From: Pseudomonas sp. PA15(2017) | GTDB taxonomy: Bacteria; Pseudomonadota; Gammaproteobacteria; Pseudomonadales; Pseudomonadaceae | Reading direction: 5' to 3' | Assembly: GCF_001945395.1 (NCBI RefSeq) | Contig: NZ_MSXV01000055.1 | Coordinates: 1-58,322 of the forward strand | Length of the DNA: 58,322 bases | Shown here: piece after piece, positions 20,592 through 31,788 of the stretch | How the letters are laid out: each line of letters begins with the position of its first letter | How positions within the stretch are numbered: the first letter of the stretch is position 1 | The notes under the pieces: generated by a model | Told to the model about the DNA's origin: nothing | What the model saw: the letters and a program-made list of their open reading frames with translations, nothing else | Databases searched by the model: none | Made by a program: the position numbers and the translations under genes

Positions 20592-21059
20592 TTGAAGACA
20601 TTCGACCACCTCAACGTGATCGGCCTGCGCGAGTGGGTGAACCTGCCGGAGCTGGGCATCGTCGGCCTGCGCGCCAAGATCGACACCGGCGCCAGCACGT
20701 CGAGCCTGCACGCCAGCGACATTCAGCCGTTCGAGCGCGACGGCGAACGCTGGGTGCGCTTCACCGCCTACATCGGCACCCAAGTGCAGCGCCGCCATCG
20801 CTGCGAGGCGCGCCTGGTCGCGCTCAAGACCATCAAGAGTTCCAACGGCCAGGCCCAGAGCCGCTACGTGATCCGTACCAGTCTGATGCTGGGCGATCTG
20901 CAGTGGCCGGTGGAGTTCACCCTGGCCAGCCGCAAGACCATGCGCTATCGCATGTTGCTCGGTTCCAAAGCCCTGGTCGACGGCCAACTGGTGGTCAACC
21001 CGGCGCTCACTTACGTACAAGACAAACCTGTGCTTCCCGACCCGACCGGTGCCCAATGA
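20592..21059 (+). CDS. rimB: RimB, retropepsin-like small protease
   Basis: The 155-residue product has the aspartic-protease-like signature KIDTGASTSSLHA (about 29-41), as in the RimK-associated family once called ATP-dependent zinc proteases. In Pseudomonas RimB acts with RimA to modulate RimK. The start is TTG, with GGAA eight bases upstream; no ATG in the frame fits better. Its TGA overlaps the rimK ATG, so translation is coupled. Confidence 0.86.
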   Translation: MKTFDHLNVIGLREWVNLPELGIVGLRAKIDTGASTSSLHASDIQPFERDGERWVRFTAYIGTQVQRRHRCEARLVALKTIKSSNGQAQSRYVIRTSLMLGDLQWPVEFTLASRKTMRYRMLLGSKALVDGQLVVNPALTYVQDKPVLPDPTGAQ

Positions 21060-21961
21060 AAATCGCTGTGCTGTCGCGCAATCCGCGCCTGTATTCCACG
21101 CGTCGCCTGGTCGAAGCCGGGCAACAGCGCGGCCATGAAATGGTGGTGATCGATACCCTGCGCGCCTACATGAACATCGCCAGCCACAAGCCGCAGATCC
21201 ATTATCGCGGCAAACCGCTGGAAGGCTTCGACGCGGTGATCCCGCGTATCGGCGCCTCGGTGACCTTCTATGGCTGCGCGGTGCTGCGCCAGTTCGAGAT
21301 GATGGGCGTGGTGCCGCTCAACGAATCGGTGGCCATCGCCCGCTCGCGGGACAAGCTGCGCTCCCTGCAGTTGCTGTCGCGGCGCGGCATCGGCCTGCCG
21401 GTGACCGGCTTCGCCCACTCGCCGGACGACATTCCCGACCTGATCCAGATGGTCAACGGCGCGCCGCTGGTGATCAAGGTGCTCGAAGGCACCCAGGGTA
21501 TCGGCGTGGTGCTGTGCGAAACCGAGAAGGCCGCCGAATCGGTGATCGAGGCCTTCATGGGCCTCAAGCAGAACATCATGGTGCAGGAGTACATCAAGGA
21601 AGCCGGCGGCGCCGACATCCGCTGCTTCGTGGTCGGCGACAAGGTCATCGCGGCGATGAAACGCCAGGCCAAGCCCGGCGAATTCCGCTCCAACCTTCAC
21701 CGCGGCGGCACCGCCAGCCTGATCAAGATCACCCCGGAAGAACGCATGACCGCCATCCGCGCCGCCAAGGTCATGGGCCTGTCGGTGGCCGGCGTCGACA
21801 TCCTGCGCTCCAACCACGGCCCGCTGGTGATGGAGGTGAACTCCTCGCCCGGCCTGGAAGGCATCGAAGTGACCACCGGCAAGGACGTTGCCGGAATGAT
21901 CATCGGCTACCTGGAAAAGAACGGCGGCCCCAACCTGACACGCACCAAGGGTAAAGGATGA
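21056..21961 (+). CDS. rimK: RimK, ribosomal protein S6 glutamate ligase
   Basis: RimK adds glutamates to the C-terminus of ribosomal protein S6, changing the ribosome and the proteome, and in Pseudomonas it affects Hfq levels and motility. The 301-residue length is exact for the family. ATP-grasp features include the start MKIAVLSRNPRLYSTRRL, RSRDKLRSLQLL, PLVIKVLEGTQGIGV, VQEYI, DIRCFVVGDKV and the metal-binding MEVNSSPGLEGIE. The start codon overlaps the rimB stop. The end overlaps the next gene by four bases, so four genes are probably co-transcribed. Confidence 0.96.
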   Translation: MKIAVLSRNPRLYSTRRLVEAGQQRGHEMVVIDTLRAYMNIASHKPQIHYRGKPLEGFDAVIPRIGASVTFYGCAVLRQFEMMGVVPLNESVAIARSRDKLRSLQLLSRRGIGLPVTGFAHSPDDIPDLIQMVNGAPLVIKVLEGTQGIGVVLCETEKAAESVIEAFMGLKQNIMVQEYIKEAGGADIRCFVVGDKVIAAMKRQAKPGEFRSNLHRGGTASLIKITPEERMTAIRAAKVMGLSVAGVDILRSNHGPLVMEVNSSPGLEGIEVTTGKDVAGMIIGYLEKNGGPNLTRTKGKG

Positions 21962-22854
21962 GTACAGCCTTCAAGGGCCGTGTGGCCCTGATCGCCCCCG
22001 CCTCGGCAATCGCCAACGAGATCTTCGACACCACCCTGGCGCAACTCGACGTGCAGGGCATCGATTACCACCTGGGGCGCCACGTGCGCGCCCGTCATCG
22101 TTACCTGGCGGGCACGCCGGCGCAGCGCCTGGACGACCTGCACGAAGCCTTCAGCCTGCCGGACATCGACGCCGTCTGGTGCCTGCGCGGCGGCTACGGC
22201 AGCGCGCAGCTGCTGCCGGGCATCGACTGGCCATTGTTGCAGCGCGCCAGCCCAAGGCCGCTGATCGGTTACTCGGACCTGTCGGTGCTGCTCGACGCCT
22301 TCGCCCGCCACGACCTGCCCGGCATCCACGGCCCGGTGGCCACTGCCCTCGGCCTGCAGGCCCTGTCCGCACCGGCCGGCCAACGCGAGTGGCTGGCGTC
22401 GATGCGCTCGCTGTGGGATCTGCTGCAGGACCGCAGCCACTCGCTACCCGTACGCCACCTCAGCGGCCCGCAAACTGTCGTCGAAGGCCCGCTGGTCGGC
22501 GGCAACCTGACGGCGCTGGCCAGCGGTTGCGGCACAGTCGCCGGCATGCAACTGCCGGACGATGCCATCCTGATTCTCGAGGACGTCGGCGAGCCGTACT
22601 ACCGCCTGGAGCGCAGCTTCTGGCAACTGTTCGAAAGCTTCGCCGAGCGCCGCCCGGCCGCGTTGTGCCTGGGCAGCTTCACCGACTGCCCACGGCGCGG
22701 CGTGCAGCACAGCATCGAGGAAATCATCGGCGAGTACCTGGCACCCTTCGACATCCCGCTCTACGGCGAGCTGCCCAGCGGCCACGGCGACGCCAACTTC
22801 GCCTGGCCGTATGGCCGCAAGGCGCGCTTGCAGGGTGACGAACTGAGCTGGTGA
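21958..22854 (+). CDS. LD-carboxypeptidase (muramoyltetrapeptide carboxypeptidase, S66)
   Basis: S66 peptidases cut the L,D bond to terminal D-Ala in recycled muropeptides in the cytoplasm. The 298-residue product has APASA near the N-terminus, CLRGGYGSAQLLPGIDW, the nucleophile S106 in IGYSDLS, GPLVGGNLT, the acidic EDVGEPYYRLER and the C-terminal SGHGDANFAWPYG. These place the Ser-Glu-His triad. The ATG overlaps the rimK stop. The gene follows rimK in other Pseudomonas, so it is positionally conserved. I leave the symbol open (ldcA by function). Confidence 0.88.
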   Translation: MSTAFKGRVALIAPASAIANEIFDTTLAQLDVQGIDYHLGRHVRARHRYLAGTPAQRLDDLHEAFSLPDIDAVWCLRGGYGSAQLLPGIDWPLLQRASPRPLIGYSDLSVLLDAFARHDLPGIHGPVATALGLQALSAPAGQREWLASMRSLWDLLQDRSHSLPVRHLSGPQTVVEGPLVGGNLTALASGCGTVAGMQLPDDAILILEDVGEPYYRLERSFWQLFESFAERRPAALCLGSFTDCPRRGVQHSIEEIIGEYLAPFDIPLYGELPSGHGDANFAWPYGRKARLQGDELSW

Positions 22855-22858
22855 AGAC

Positions 22859-25800
22859 TCAGGAACGGGCCTGGTGCGGCCGGCCCATTCGCGCCACGAA
22901 CTCCGCCTCGACCATCGGCCTGCCCAGCAGATAACCCTGACCGAACTCGCAACCCAGACGCTTCAGGTGCTCGAGCTGGTCGCTGGTTTCGATGCCCTCG
23001 GCCACGCACTCCAGGCCCAGGTTGCGGGCGATCATCAGGATGGTTTCCACCAGCAGCACGTTACTGCCGTTGCCGCTTGCCCCTAGATCCTGGGTGAAGC
23101 TGCGGTCGATCTTCAGCCGGTCCAGCGGCAGGCGCTTGAGATAGGTCAGGGACGAATAGCCAGTGCCGAAGTCGTCGATCGAGAAGCGTACGCCGAGCTT
23201 CTTGAGCGCGCGCATGTTGGCGATGCACTGTTCGACGTCCTCGAGTAGCACGCCTTCGGTGAGCTCCAGCTCCAGGGCCGCGGCCGGCACGCCGTAGCGT
23301 TCCAGGCAGCCACGTACCCGCTCGACGCACTCGCGGCTGCGCAACTCGCGCGGGCTGAGGTTCACCGCCAATACCACGTCCGGGTACTCCGCCTGCCACC
23401 CCTGCAGGGTGGCGCAGGCCCGTTCGAGCACCCAATTGCCGATGTCCTGAATCAAGCCGGTTTCTTCGGCCAGGGGAATGAAATGACCTGGCAGAATCTC
23501 GCCCTTTTCCGGGTGCGCCCAGCGCACCAGCACCTCGGCACCGATCAACCGGCCATCATCCAATTGCAATTGTGGCTGGAACACCAAGTAAAGCTGCTCC
23601 CGGGCAATCGCCTGGCGCAGCTCGCCCTGCAGCTGCAGACGCTGGTCGATGGCTGCCTGCATGGCGGGTGCGAAGAAGTGCAGGGCGTTGCGCCCACCCT
23701 GCTTGGCACGGTACATGGCGGTGTCGGCCTGTTTGAGCACATCGGCGGCGTTCTGCTCTCCGAACGGATGCAGGGCGATGCCGATGCTGGCGCTCATGGA
23801 CAACTCGTGACCGTCGATCACGCAGGGCCGTTCCAGGCTCTTGAGCAAGCGCTCGCCAACCAGCGCAGCCTGCTCGCCCGCCAGTTGGGCATTGGCATCC
23901 AGGCCCTCGAGCAGCACCACGAACTCATCACCGCCCATGCGCGCGAGGGTGTCTTCGGTACGCAGTTGCCCTTCCAGACGCGCGGTCACCTCTCGTAGCA
24001 GGCTGTCGCCGACCAGGTGGCCGAGGCTGTCGTTGACCGTCTTGAAATGGTCGAGGTCGATGAACAGCAGCGCGCCCAGGCTGCCCTGGCGTATCTCACG
24101 GTCCATGGCATGCTGCAGGCGGTCGAGCATCAGCCGGCGGTTGGGCAGGCCGGTGAGTTCGTCGCTGTAGGCCAGGCGTTCGATCTCCCGCTGGTAACGC
24201 TGGCGCTCGGAGATATCGGTGACGCTGCAGCGAATCAGCACCGGCTCGCCCGGCAGCCGCACAAGGCGTACTTCACAGGGAAACTGCCGACCGCCGCTAT
24301 CCTGGTGCAACCATTCGAACACCGGCACCTCACCGCGCAGGGCGGCCTTGAGGTAGTGTTTGGCAGCCTCGGAGGACGGCCTGCCGTCGGCCTGAAGCTC
24401 CGGGCTCAGTTCGAAAGGCCAGCGACTGAGCAGCTCCTCGCGTCGATAGCCGAACAGGCGCAGGGCGTTGCCGTTGAAATCGACCATGCCGCCCTCTTCG
24501 CTATAGAGCATGATCGCCTCGGGCGCATGCTCGACGACGGTGCGATAGCGGGCTTCGGCTTCGTAGCGCGCGCTGATGTCCTCGACCAGCAACAAGAACA
24601 TGCTGACGCCGCCATTGGTGCGTCGCACCGCACGCAGGTGCAGGCGCGTCTGCACCGGGCTGCCGTCGCCGCGCAGGAAATTGCGATCGCGCTCGAAGCC
24701 CTCGCGGCTGCCGCTGAGCACTTCGTCGAGCAGGGGCTGCTCGGCCTCCAGGTCCTCGGGGCTGCTGATGCTGGCCCAGCTGGATTCCATCAGTTGCTCG
24801 CGGCTCAGGCCAAGGATGCTGCACAGTTTGAGGTTGACCTCCGACCAACCGAAGGTCGGGGTAATCAGCGCCATGCCGATCAGCGGCGCCTCGAAGAACA
24901 GGCGCAGACGATCGTCGCGCTCGCGCAGTTGCTGCTCGGTGCGGCGCCGCGCAGTGATGTCCTGAGCGGCACCATAGATGCGTACCAGCTCGCCACCGTC
25001 GCGCTCGGCCACGCCCAGTAGCCTGACCCAGCGCGTGCGGCCCTTGGCGGTACTGCCGCGCACCTCGATGTCGAACTGGTCGTCGCCCTTGTACACCTTC
25101 TGCAGGGTGCGGCCGATCAGCTCGCGACCAGGCGCATCGAACTGATTCAGCGATTCCTCGAAGGACGGCGCACCGCTTTTCGGGTCCAGCTCGTAGATGG
25201 CGAAGCAGCCGGCGCTCCAGTACATGCTCATGTCACGCATGTTCAGCGACCAGCCGCCCAGGTCGGCGATGTTCTCGGTCTGGGTGAACAAATGGCTCTG
25301 CTGTTGCAGGGCCTCGCTCTGGCGCACCATGTCCTGGGCCAGTTGCTCGCGTGCGCTGACGTCCTGCTGCATGACGATGAAGTGACTGACGCCTTCCTCG
25401 TCGCGCATCGGCGCCAGAATCACTTCGCCCCAGAAGGCTTCGCCGCCCTGGCGCTGCAGGCGCAACACGGCATTGCCGGGCACCTCGCGGCGAATGGCGG
25501 TTTCCAGCACATGCAGGCCTTCGTGGCGTTTCTCGCCGCGCAGCAGCTCGAGGAGGCTGAGGCCGAGGGTCGCATCGGCCTCGCGCCCGCTGATCTGTTC
25601 GAAGGCCGGGTTGCAGTAGATCAGCGGCAATTCGGCCTGTCGCGCATCGGCGATCAGCACCCCCAGCGGGCTGGCATCCAGCGCCGAATGCGCCAGGTTC
25701 AGTTGGCGCTGCACTGCCGCGCTATGGCTGAGGGCCAGGCGCAGGTCAGTGAGGCTGCGGCCGATCAGCAGCGCGGCCAGGACGAACAGCAGGATGCCGA

Positions 25801-26647
25801 AGTGCAGCTCGACACGCTGCGGATCGGTCCAGCTGCCGCCATCGGTGACCGCATGAAACCAGGGCAGCACCAGGATGGCGACGGCGCTGATCGCAGCCCC
25901 GCATACCGCCCCGGAGAACCCCCAGACCAGCGCGAGACCCAGCATGACCAGGCCTACGGCTGGCATCTTCAGGGGCGCAGGCAACAGCTCCACCAGCACC
26001 GGCAGGCAAACCAGCACCGGCAGCAGTAAGTACGGCGATGGCAGCGTGCGCAAAACCCGGGGCACCTGCAGCAGCGGCGTCGCGATGCCCGCTGCCCGCA
26101 TCAGCCAGCTGCGCCGGCGCAACCAGGGGCTGAGATAGGTCAGCAGGGGAATGGATATAACCAGCGCGGTCAGGCTGTCGGCCAGCCAGAGCGCCAGAAC
26201 CAGCTGCGGCTCCTGCGCCATGGTCAGTTCGTCGAGCAGCAACCGACAGCCGATCAGCAGCAGGCAGGTGACTGCCGCCGGTATCAGCACACCGAGCAGG
26301 ATGAAGCGCAGCAGGTGACTGATGTCCGGCAATGCCGCATCGAATGGCCGCCAGCGCAGCGACAGGTAACAGCAGGCGACGCCCAGGGTTTCCGGCGCCG
26401 CATGCAGTGGCGCCTGGGGCCAGTCCAGGCCCCACAGAGGCGCGCAAAGCAGCGCATTGGCGTAGAGCGCCCACAGCACCCGCGGCCCCCACCAGAGCAC
26501 CAGTACCAAGCCGAGGGCGAACGGCAGGTAGAGAATGCCCAACCCACCCTCGAACTGGGTGGCCAGGGACAGCTGTGTAGCCAAATGGAACGCAGGCAGT
26601 GGCAACCACCAGGTCCAGAACGGCAAGCGTTCGGCAGTGCTGGGCAT
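22859..26647 (-). CDS. MASE1-PAS-GGDEF-EAL cyclic-di-GMP signalling protein
   Basis: A 1262-residue sensor. Residues 1 to about 300 are hydrophobic and fit a MASE1 membrane sensor. Several PAS domains follow (about 320-790; for example SALDASPLGVLIADA), then a GGDEF domain with an intact MGGDEF near residue 904 and an EAL domain whose signature reads EVLVRW near 1039 in place of EAL. The other EAL motifs are present: NLSPRELR, ELTEGVLLED, IDDFGTGYSSL, KIDRSF, VAEGIET and GQGYLLGRP. Synthase activity is likely; phosphodiesterase activity is possible. It converges on the rimABK operon with a 4-base gap. The specific P. aeruginosa orthologue is not clear to me. Confidence 0.88.
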   Translation of the reverse strand: MPSTAERLPFWTWWLPLPAFHLATQLSLATQFEGGLGILYLPFALGLVLVLWWGPRVLWALYANALLCAPLWGLDWPQAPLHAAPETLGVACCYLSLRWRPFDAALPDISHLLRFILLGVLIPAAVTCLLLIGCRLLLDELTMAQEPQLVLALWLADSLTALVISIPLLTYLSPWLRRRSWLMRAAGIATPLLQVPRVLRTLPSPYLLLPVLVCLPVLVELLPAPLKMPAVGLVMLGLALVWGFSGAVCGAAISAVAILVLPWFHAVTDGGSWTDPQRVELHFGILLFVLAALLIGRSLTDLRLALSHSAAVQRQLNLAHSALDASPLGVLIADARQAELPLIYCNPAFEQISGREADATLGLSLLELLRGEKRHEGLHVLETAIRREVPGNAVLRLQRQGGEAFWGEVILAPMRDEEGVSHFIVMQQDVSAREQLAQDMVRQSEALQQQSHLFTQTENIADLGGWSLNMRDMSMYWSAGCFAIYELDPKSGAPSFEESLNQFDAPGRELIGRTLQKVYKGDDQFDIEVRGSTAKGRTRWVRLLGVAERDGGELVRIYGAAQDITARRRTEQQLRERDDRLRLFFEAPLIGMALITPTFGWSEVNLKLCSILGLSREQLMESSWASISSPEDLEAEQPLLDEVLSGSREGFERDRNFLRGDGSPVQTRLHLRAVRRTNGGVSMFLLLVEDISARYEAEARYRTVVEHAPEAIMLYSEEGGMVDFNGNALRLFGYRREELLSRWPFELSPELQADGRPSSEAAKHYLKAALRGEVPVFEWLHQDSGGRQFPCEVRLVRLPGEPVLIRCSVTDISERQRYQREIERLAYSDELTGLPNRRLMLDRLQHAMDREIRQGSLGALLFIDLDHFKTVNDSLGHLVGDSLLREVTARLEGQLRTEDTLARMGGDEFVVLLEGLDANAQLAGEQAALVGERLLKSLERPCVIDGHELSMSASIGIALHPFGEQNAADVLKQADTAMYRAKQGGRNALHFFAPAMQAAIDQRLQLQGELRQAIAREQLYLVFQPQLQLDDGRLIGAEVLVRWAHPEKGEILPGHFIPLAEETGLIQDIGNWVLERACATLQGWQAEYPDVVLAVNLSPRELRSRECVERVRGCLERYGVPAAALELELTEGVLLEDVEQCIANMRALKKLGVRFSIDDFGTGYSSLTYLKRLPLDRLKIDRSFTQDLGASGNGSNVLLVETILMIARNLGLECVAEGIETSDQLEHLKRLGCEFGQGYLLGRPMVEAEFVARMGRPHQARS

Positions 26648-26737
26648 ACGAACCTCATATCGCTATGCCAGCACAGCATGAAGCAGCCTATCAGGGCTGT
26701 ACAGGTGCCTGCATCGAGTTAACAGCCTAGTCGAGAA

Positions 26738-28051
26738 TCAGGCCGCGTCGCGTGGCAACACCAACCCCAGAGGCAGACAAATACGGGCCTCCAGCCCACC
26801 ACCGGTACGATTGCGCAATTCCACGCTGCCGCCATGCAGCGAAGCGATGCGCTTGACGATTGCCAGCCCCAACCCGGCTCCCTTGCCACCGCGGGCGCTG
26901 TCGCCACGGATGAACGGGTTGACGATATTGCTCAGCTCGCTCGGATCGATGCCGGCGCCGCGGTCCATCACGCTCAATACCACGTAAGGCGCACTGGGGT
27001 CACCGGCCACTGACAGGACGATTTCCACCGGGCTGCCGCCATAGCGCAGGGCATTTTCGATCAGGTTGACGATCAACCGTTTGATCGACACCCGGCGCAG
27101 CGGAAAGGCCGGGATCGGTTCGAGGAACAGGCGCACCTGTTCGCCCTTCTGGTTGTAGGGGGCGACCACCTCGCGAATCAGCTCGGGCAGCACCAGGTCT
27201 TCGACGGGCTCGTCGCGACCGTCGCGGATGAAGGCCAGGAACTGATCGAGAATGGCGTCCATGTCCTCGATATCGCGCACCATGTCGTCGGTCAGCTCGG
27301 AATCGTGGTCGAGAAACTCCAGCGACAGCCTCAGCCGCGTCAACGGCGTGCGCAGATCATGGGACACCCCGGCGAGCATCAGCTCGCGCTCGCGCCCGGC
27401 CTGCTCGACGTCCTCGGCCATCTGGTTGAAGGCGCGGTATACCTCGGTCATTTCGCTCGGCGTATCGCCCACCGGCAACCGCACGCTGCGGCCCTGGCCA
27501 AACTGCCGGGCAGCGATCACCAGGCGCTTGAGCGGCGCGCTGAGCTGGCGCACGAAAATCCACGCCGCCGCTGTGGACAACAGGCCGATGCCCAGAAACC
27601 AGCCCAGCACGCTCCAGATCCGCTGGCCACGTAGCGGGTGCGGGTAGAGCGGTACGCGAACCCAGTCCTCGCCCAGGGTCGGTGCATGCACCCACAGCGC
27701 TGGCGGGCTCTTGGCGCGGACCCGGGTTTCGGTATCCGGACCGAGTTCGGACTGCATCTGCCGCTGGAAGATCTCGCTGTAGGGCCAGTGCTCCTCGCTG
27801 GCCGGCACTTCGGCGCGCGTCACCCGCTTGAGGCCGGCGGCCTCGGCGATGCTGGCGCGATCCTCGGGATCCGCCGCCCAGTAAGCGCGCAGGGTCAGGG
27901 CCGCGCCATGGCTGTACTGACGATCGACCAGCACGTCCTCGTTCATCATCAGGTAGACGAGGGTCAGCGCCTTGGAGAACAGCACGACGATCAGCACCAG
28001 CCAGAGGGTGCGCGAGAAGAAACTTTGCGGAAACCAGAGAGGAGCTTTCAT
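26738..28051 (-). CDS. amgS: EnvZ-family sensor histidine kinase AmgS
   Basis: A 437-residue inner-membrane kinase: membrane segments at about 14-36 and 145-165, a periplasmic domain between them, a HAMP region (about 166-220), and HisKA with H231 in AGVSHDLRTPLTRLR. The ATPase boxes are NLIENALRYGG, DRGAGID and GKGAGLGLAI. Partner is AmgR/OmpR; in P. aeruginosa AmgRS handles membrane stress from mistranslated proteins and aminoglycosides. The name rests on position next to amgR and tex. Unusually, 261 bases with an intrinsic terminator and a repeat element separate it from amgR. Confidence 0.9.
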   Translation of the reverse strand: MKAPLWFPQSFFSRTLWLVLIVVLFSKALTLVYLMMNEDVLVDRQYSHGAALTLRAYWAADPEDRASIAEAAGLKRVTRAEVPASEEHWPYSEIFQRQMQSELGPDTETRVRAKSPPALWVHAPTLGEDWVRVPLYPHPLRGQRIWSVLGWFLGIGLLSTAAAWIFVRQLSAPLKRLVIAARQFGQGRSVRLPVGDTPSEMTEVYRAFNQMAEDVEQAGRERELMLAGVSHDLRTPLTRLRLSLEFLDHDSELTDDMVRDIEDMDAILDQFLAFIRDGRDEPVEDLVLPELIREVVAPYNQKGEQVRLFLEPIPAFPLRRVSIKRLIVNLIENALRYGGSPVEIVLSVAGDPSAPYVVLSVMDRGAGIDPSELSNIVNPFIRGDSARGGKGAGLGLAIVKRIASLHGGSVELRNRTGGGLEARICLPLGLVLPRDAA

Positions 28052-28096
28052 AAGGACAGAAGCCGGGGCAGAACGCTGAGGGCGGGAAACTTAACG

Positions 28097-28129
28097 CAAA
28101 AGGGCTGGTTTCGGTGGCCAGCCCTTTTG
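28097..28129 (-). terminator. Intrinsic terminator between amgR and amgS
   Basis: CAAAAGGGCTGG at 28097-28108 pairs perfectly over 12 bases with CCAGCCCTTTTG at 28118-28129, and a TTTT run completes it when read on the minus strand. It lies 45 bases before the amgS start, so it should reduce read-through from amgR into amgS. Confidence 0.75.
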
Positions 28130-28149
28130 TGTTCGATTGGCCAACAGGC

Positions 28150-28307
28150 CGTTGAGATACCTGGGCCAGGCAACCAGTGCACTGACGATGGCGACTCCGC
28201 GAGAGCGGGCGAACGCGCACGGTGGCCGAGCAGTAAATACGCAGTTTGGCCGGGGCTGCCCAGCCTGTTCTCAACGCCGCGATGGCAACGCAGGAGGCTT
28301 CTCACCG
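28150..28307. repeat. Diverged inverted-repeat element between amgR and amgS
   Basis: The ends CGTTGAGATAC (28150) and CTTCTCACCG (28307) are imperfect inverted repeats. Bases 28263-28305 match 29344-29386 at 33 of 43 positions in the same orientation. It is an older relative of the better preserved element upstream of tex, and it ends five bases from the amgR stop codon. Confidence 0.65.
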
Positions 28308-28312
28308 GTCTG

Positions 28313-29050
28313 TCATTTGTTGCCGTCCGGCACGAATACATAACCCACGCCCCAGACGGTCTGGATGTAGCGCGGCTTGGACGGGTCCGGCTCGATCAGT
28401 CGGCGCAGACGGGAAATCTGTACGTCGATGGAGCGCTCCAGGGCATCCCACTCGCGACCGCGGGCCAGATTCATCAGCTTGTCGCGGGTCAGCGGCTCGC
28501 GGGCATGTTGCACCAGCGCCTTGAGCACCGCGAACTCGCCGGTGGTGAGCATGTGCACCTCGTCGCCCTTCTTCAGCTCACGAGTGGCCAGGGACAGCTC
28601 GTAATCACCAAAGGTGACGCTCTCGTCTTCGCTGCCCGGCGCGCCCGGCACGACCGGCGCCTGACGGCGCAGCACGGCCTTGATGCGAGCCAGCAGTTCG
28701 CGCGGGTTGAAAGGCTTGGCCAGGTAATCGTCGGCACCGATCTCCAGACCCTGGATACGGCTGCCTTCGTCACCCTTGGCAGTGAGCATGATGATCGGCA
28801 CCTGGTTGTTGGACGCGCGCAGACGGCGGCAGGCGCTCATGCCATCCTCGCCGGGCAGCATCAGGTCGAGCACCACCAGGTTGAACAGCTCGCGCGATAG
28901 CAGGCGGTCCATCTGCTCGACGTTTTCCACGGCGCGGACGCGATAGCCCTGCTCGTCGAAGAAACGCTCGAGCAGGCGACGCAGACGGGCGTCGTCATCG
29001 ACAATCAGGATCTTTTCGCCTTCAACCGGTGGTACTGCAGTACTGCTCAT
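28313..29050 (-). CDS. amgR: OmpR-family response regulator AmgR
   Basis: The 245-residue regulator has a receiver with the acidic pair DDD (18-20), phosphoacceptor D62 in VVLDLMLPGEDG, the TAKG threonine region and K112 in YLAKPFNPREL. A winged-helix DNA-binding domain follows, with LTTGEFAVLKALV, REWDALERSIDVQISRLR and the C-terminal TVWGVGYVFVPDG. In P. aeruginosa it induces membrane-quality-control genes. It is transcribed away from tex, and a 407-base gap with promoters and a repeat element lies between them. Confidence 0.94.
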   Translation of the reverse strand: MSSTAVPPVEGEKILIVDDDARLRRLLERFFDEQGYRVRAVENVEQMDRLLSRELFNLVVLDLMLPGEDGMSACRRLRASNNQVPIIMLTAKGDEGSRIQGLEIGADDYLAKPFNPRELLARIKAVLRRQAPVVPGAPGSEDESVTFGDYELSLATRELKKGDEVHMLTTGEFAVLKALVQHAREPLTRDKLMNLARGREWDALERSIDVQISRLRRLIEPDPSKPRYIQTVWGVGYVFVPDGNK

Positions 29051-29238
29051 AGAAGCTCCTTGACCGAGAGTCCGCGACGCGTTGCGCCCGGCTGACCGGC
29101 GGCATTATGGCTCAGAGGCCGTGTAGACCACGTATTGTCCATTGTTAGCAGATTTTTCGCCGTTGTTGGCGCACTTCGCACCAATTCATGGTCTGACAGC
29201 CGCCAACGGCGAGTGGCCTGCGCCCGTGTGGGCGTGGC

Positions 29239-29244
29239 TATAAT
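29239..29244 (+). promoter_or_regulatory. Candidate -10 element for tex
   Basis: TATAAT in the context GTGGCTATAATGCGCC lies 11 bases before the repeat element at 29256. If used, the tex transcript begins with that element and has a leader of about 205 bases. The -35 region is not obvious. Confidence 0.4.
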
Positions 29245-29255
29245 GCGCCGCTTTA

Positions 29256-29393
29256 GGGCGCCTTTAGAAACGTAGGCGAGGCAGTCAGCACAAGGCAAAC
29301 AGGCGAGGACGCGCAGTTTACGGGTTGTAAATGAGCAGTCCGAGCCTGTTTTTAACGCTGTGATGACAACGCAGGTAGTTTCTAAAGGTGCCC
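29256..29393. mobile_element. 138-bp MITE-like element upstream of tex
   Basis: The ends are GGGCGCCTTTAGAAAC and its near-perfect inverse GTTTCTAAAGGTGCCC (one mismatch in 16). The inside has no open frame. No target-site duplication is clear. A diverged relative sits at 28150-28307. The remaining parts of the 407-base amgR-tex gap hold the two promoters and nothing else I can name. Confidence 0.7.
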
Positions 29394-29457
29394 GTCAGTG
29401 TCCGGCTCATCATGAGCGAGGCCGGTTTTAGTCGTTTCAAGGTGGACTCTTCTTTCT

Positions 29458-31785
<2,328 letters not shown>

Positions 31786-31788
31786 GCG

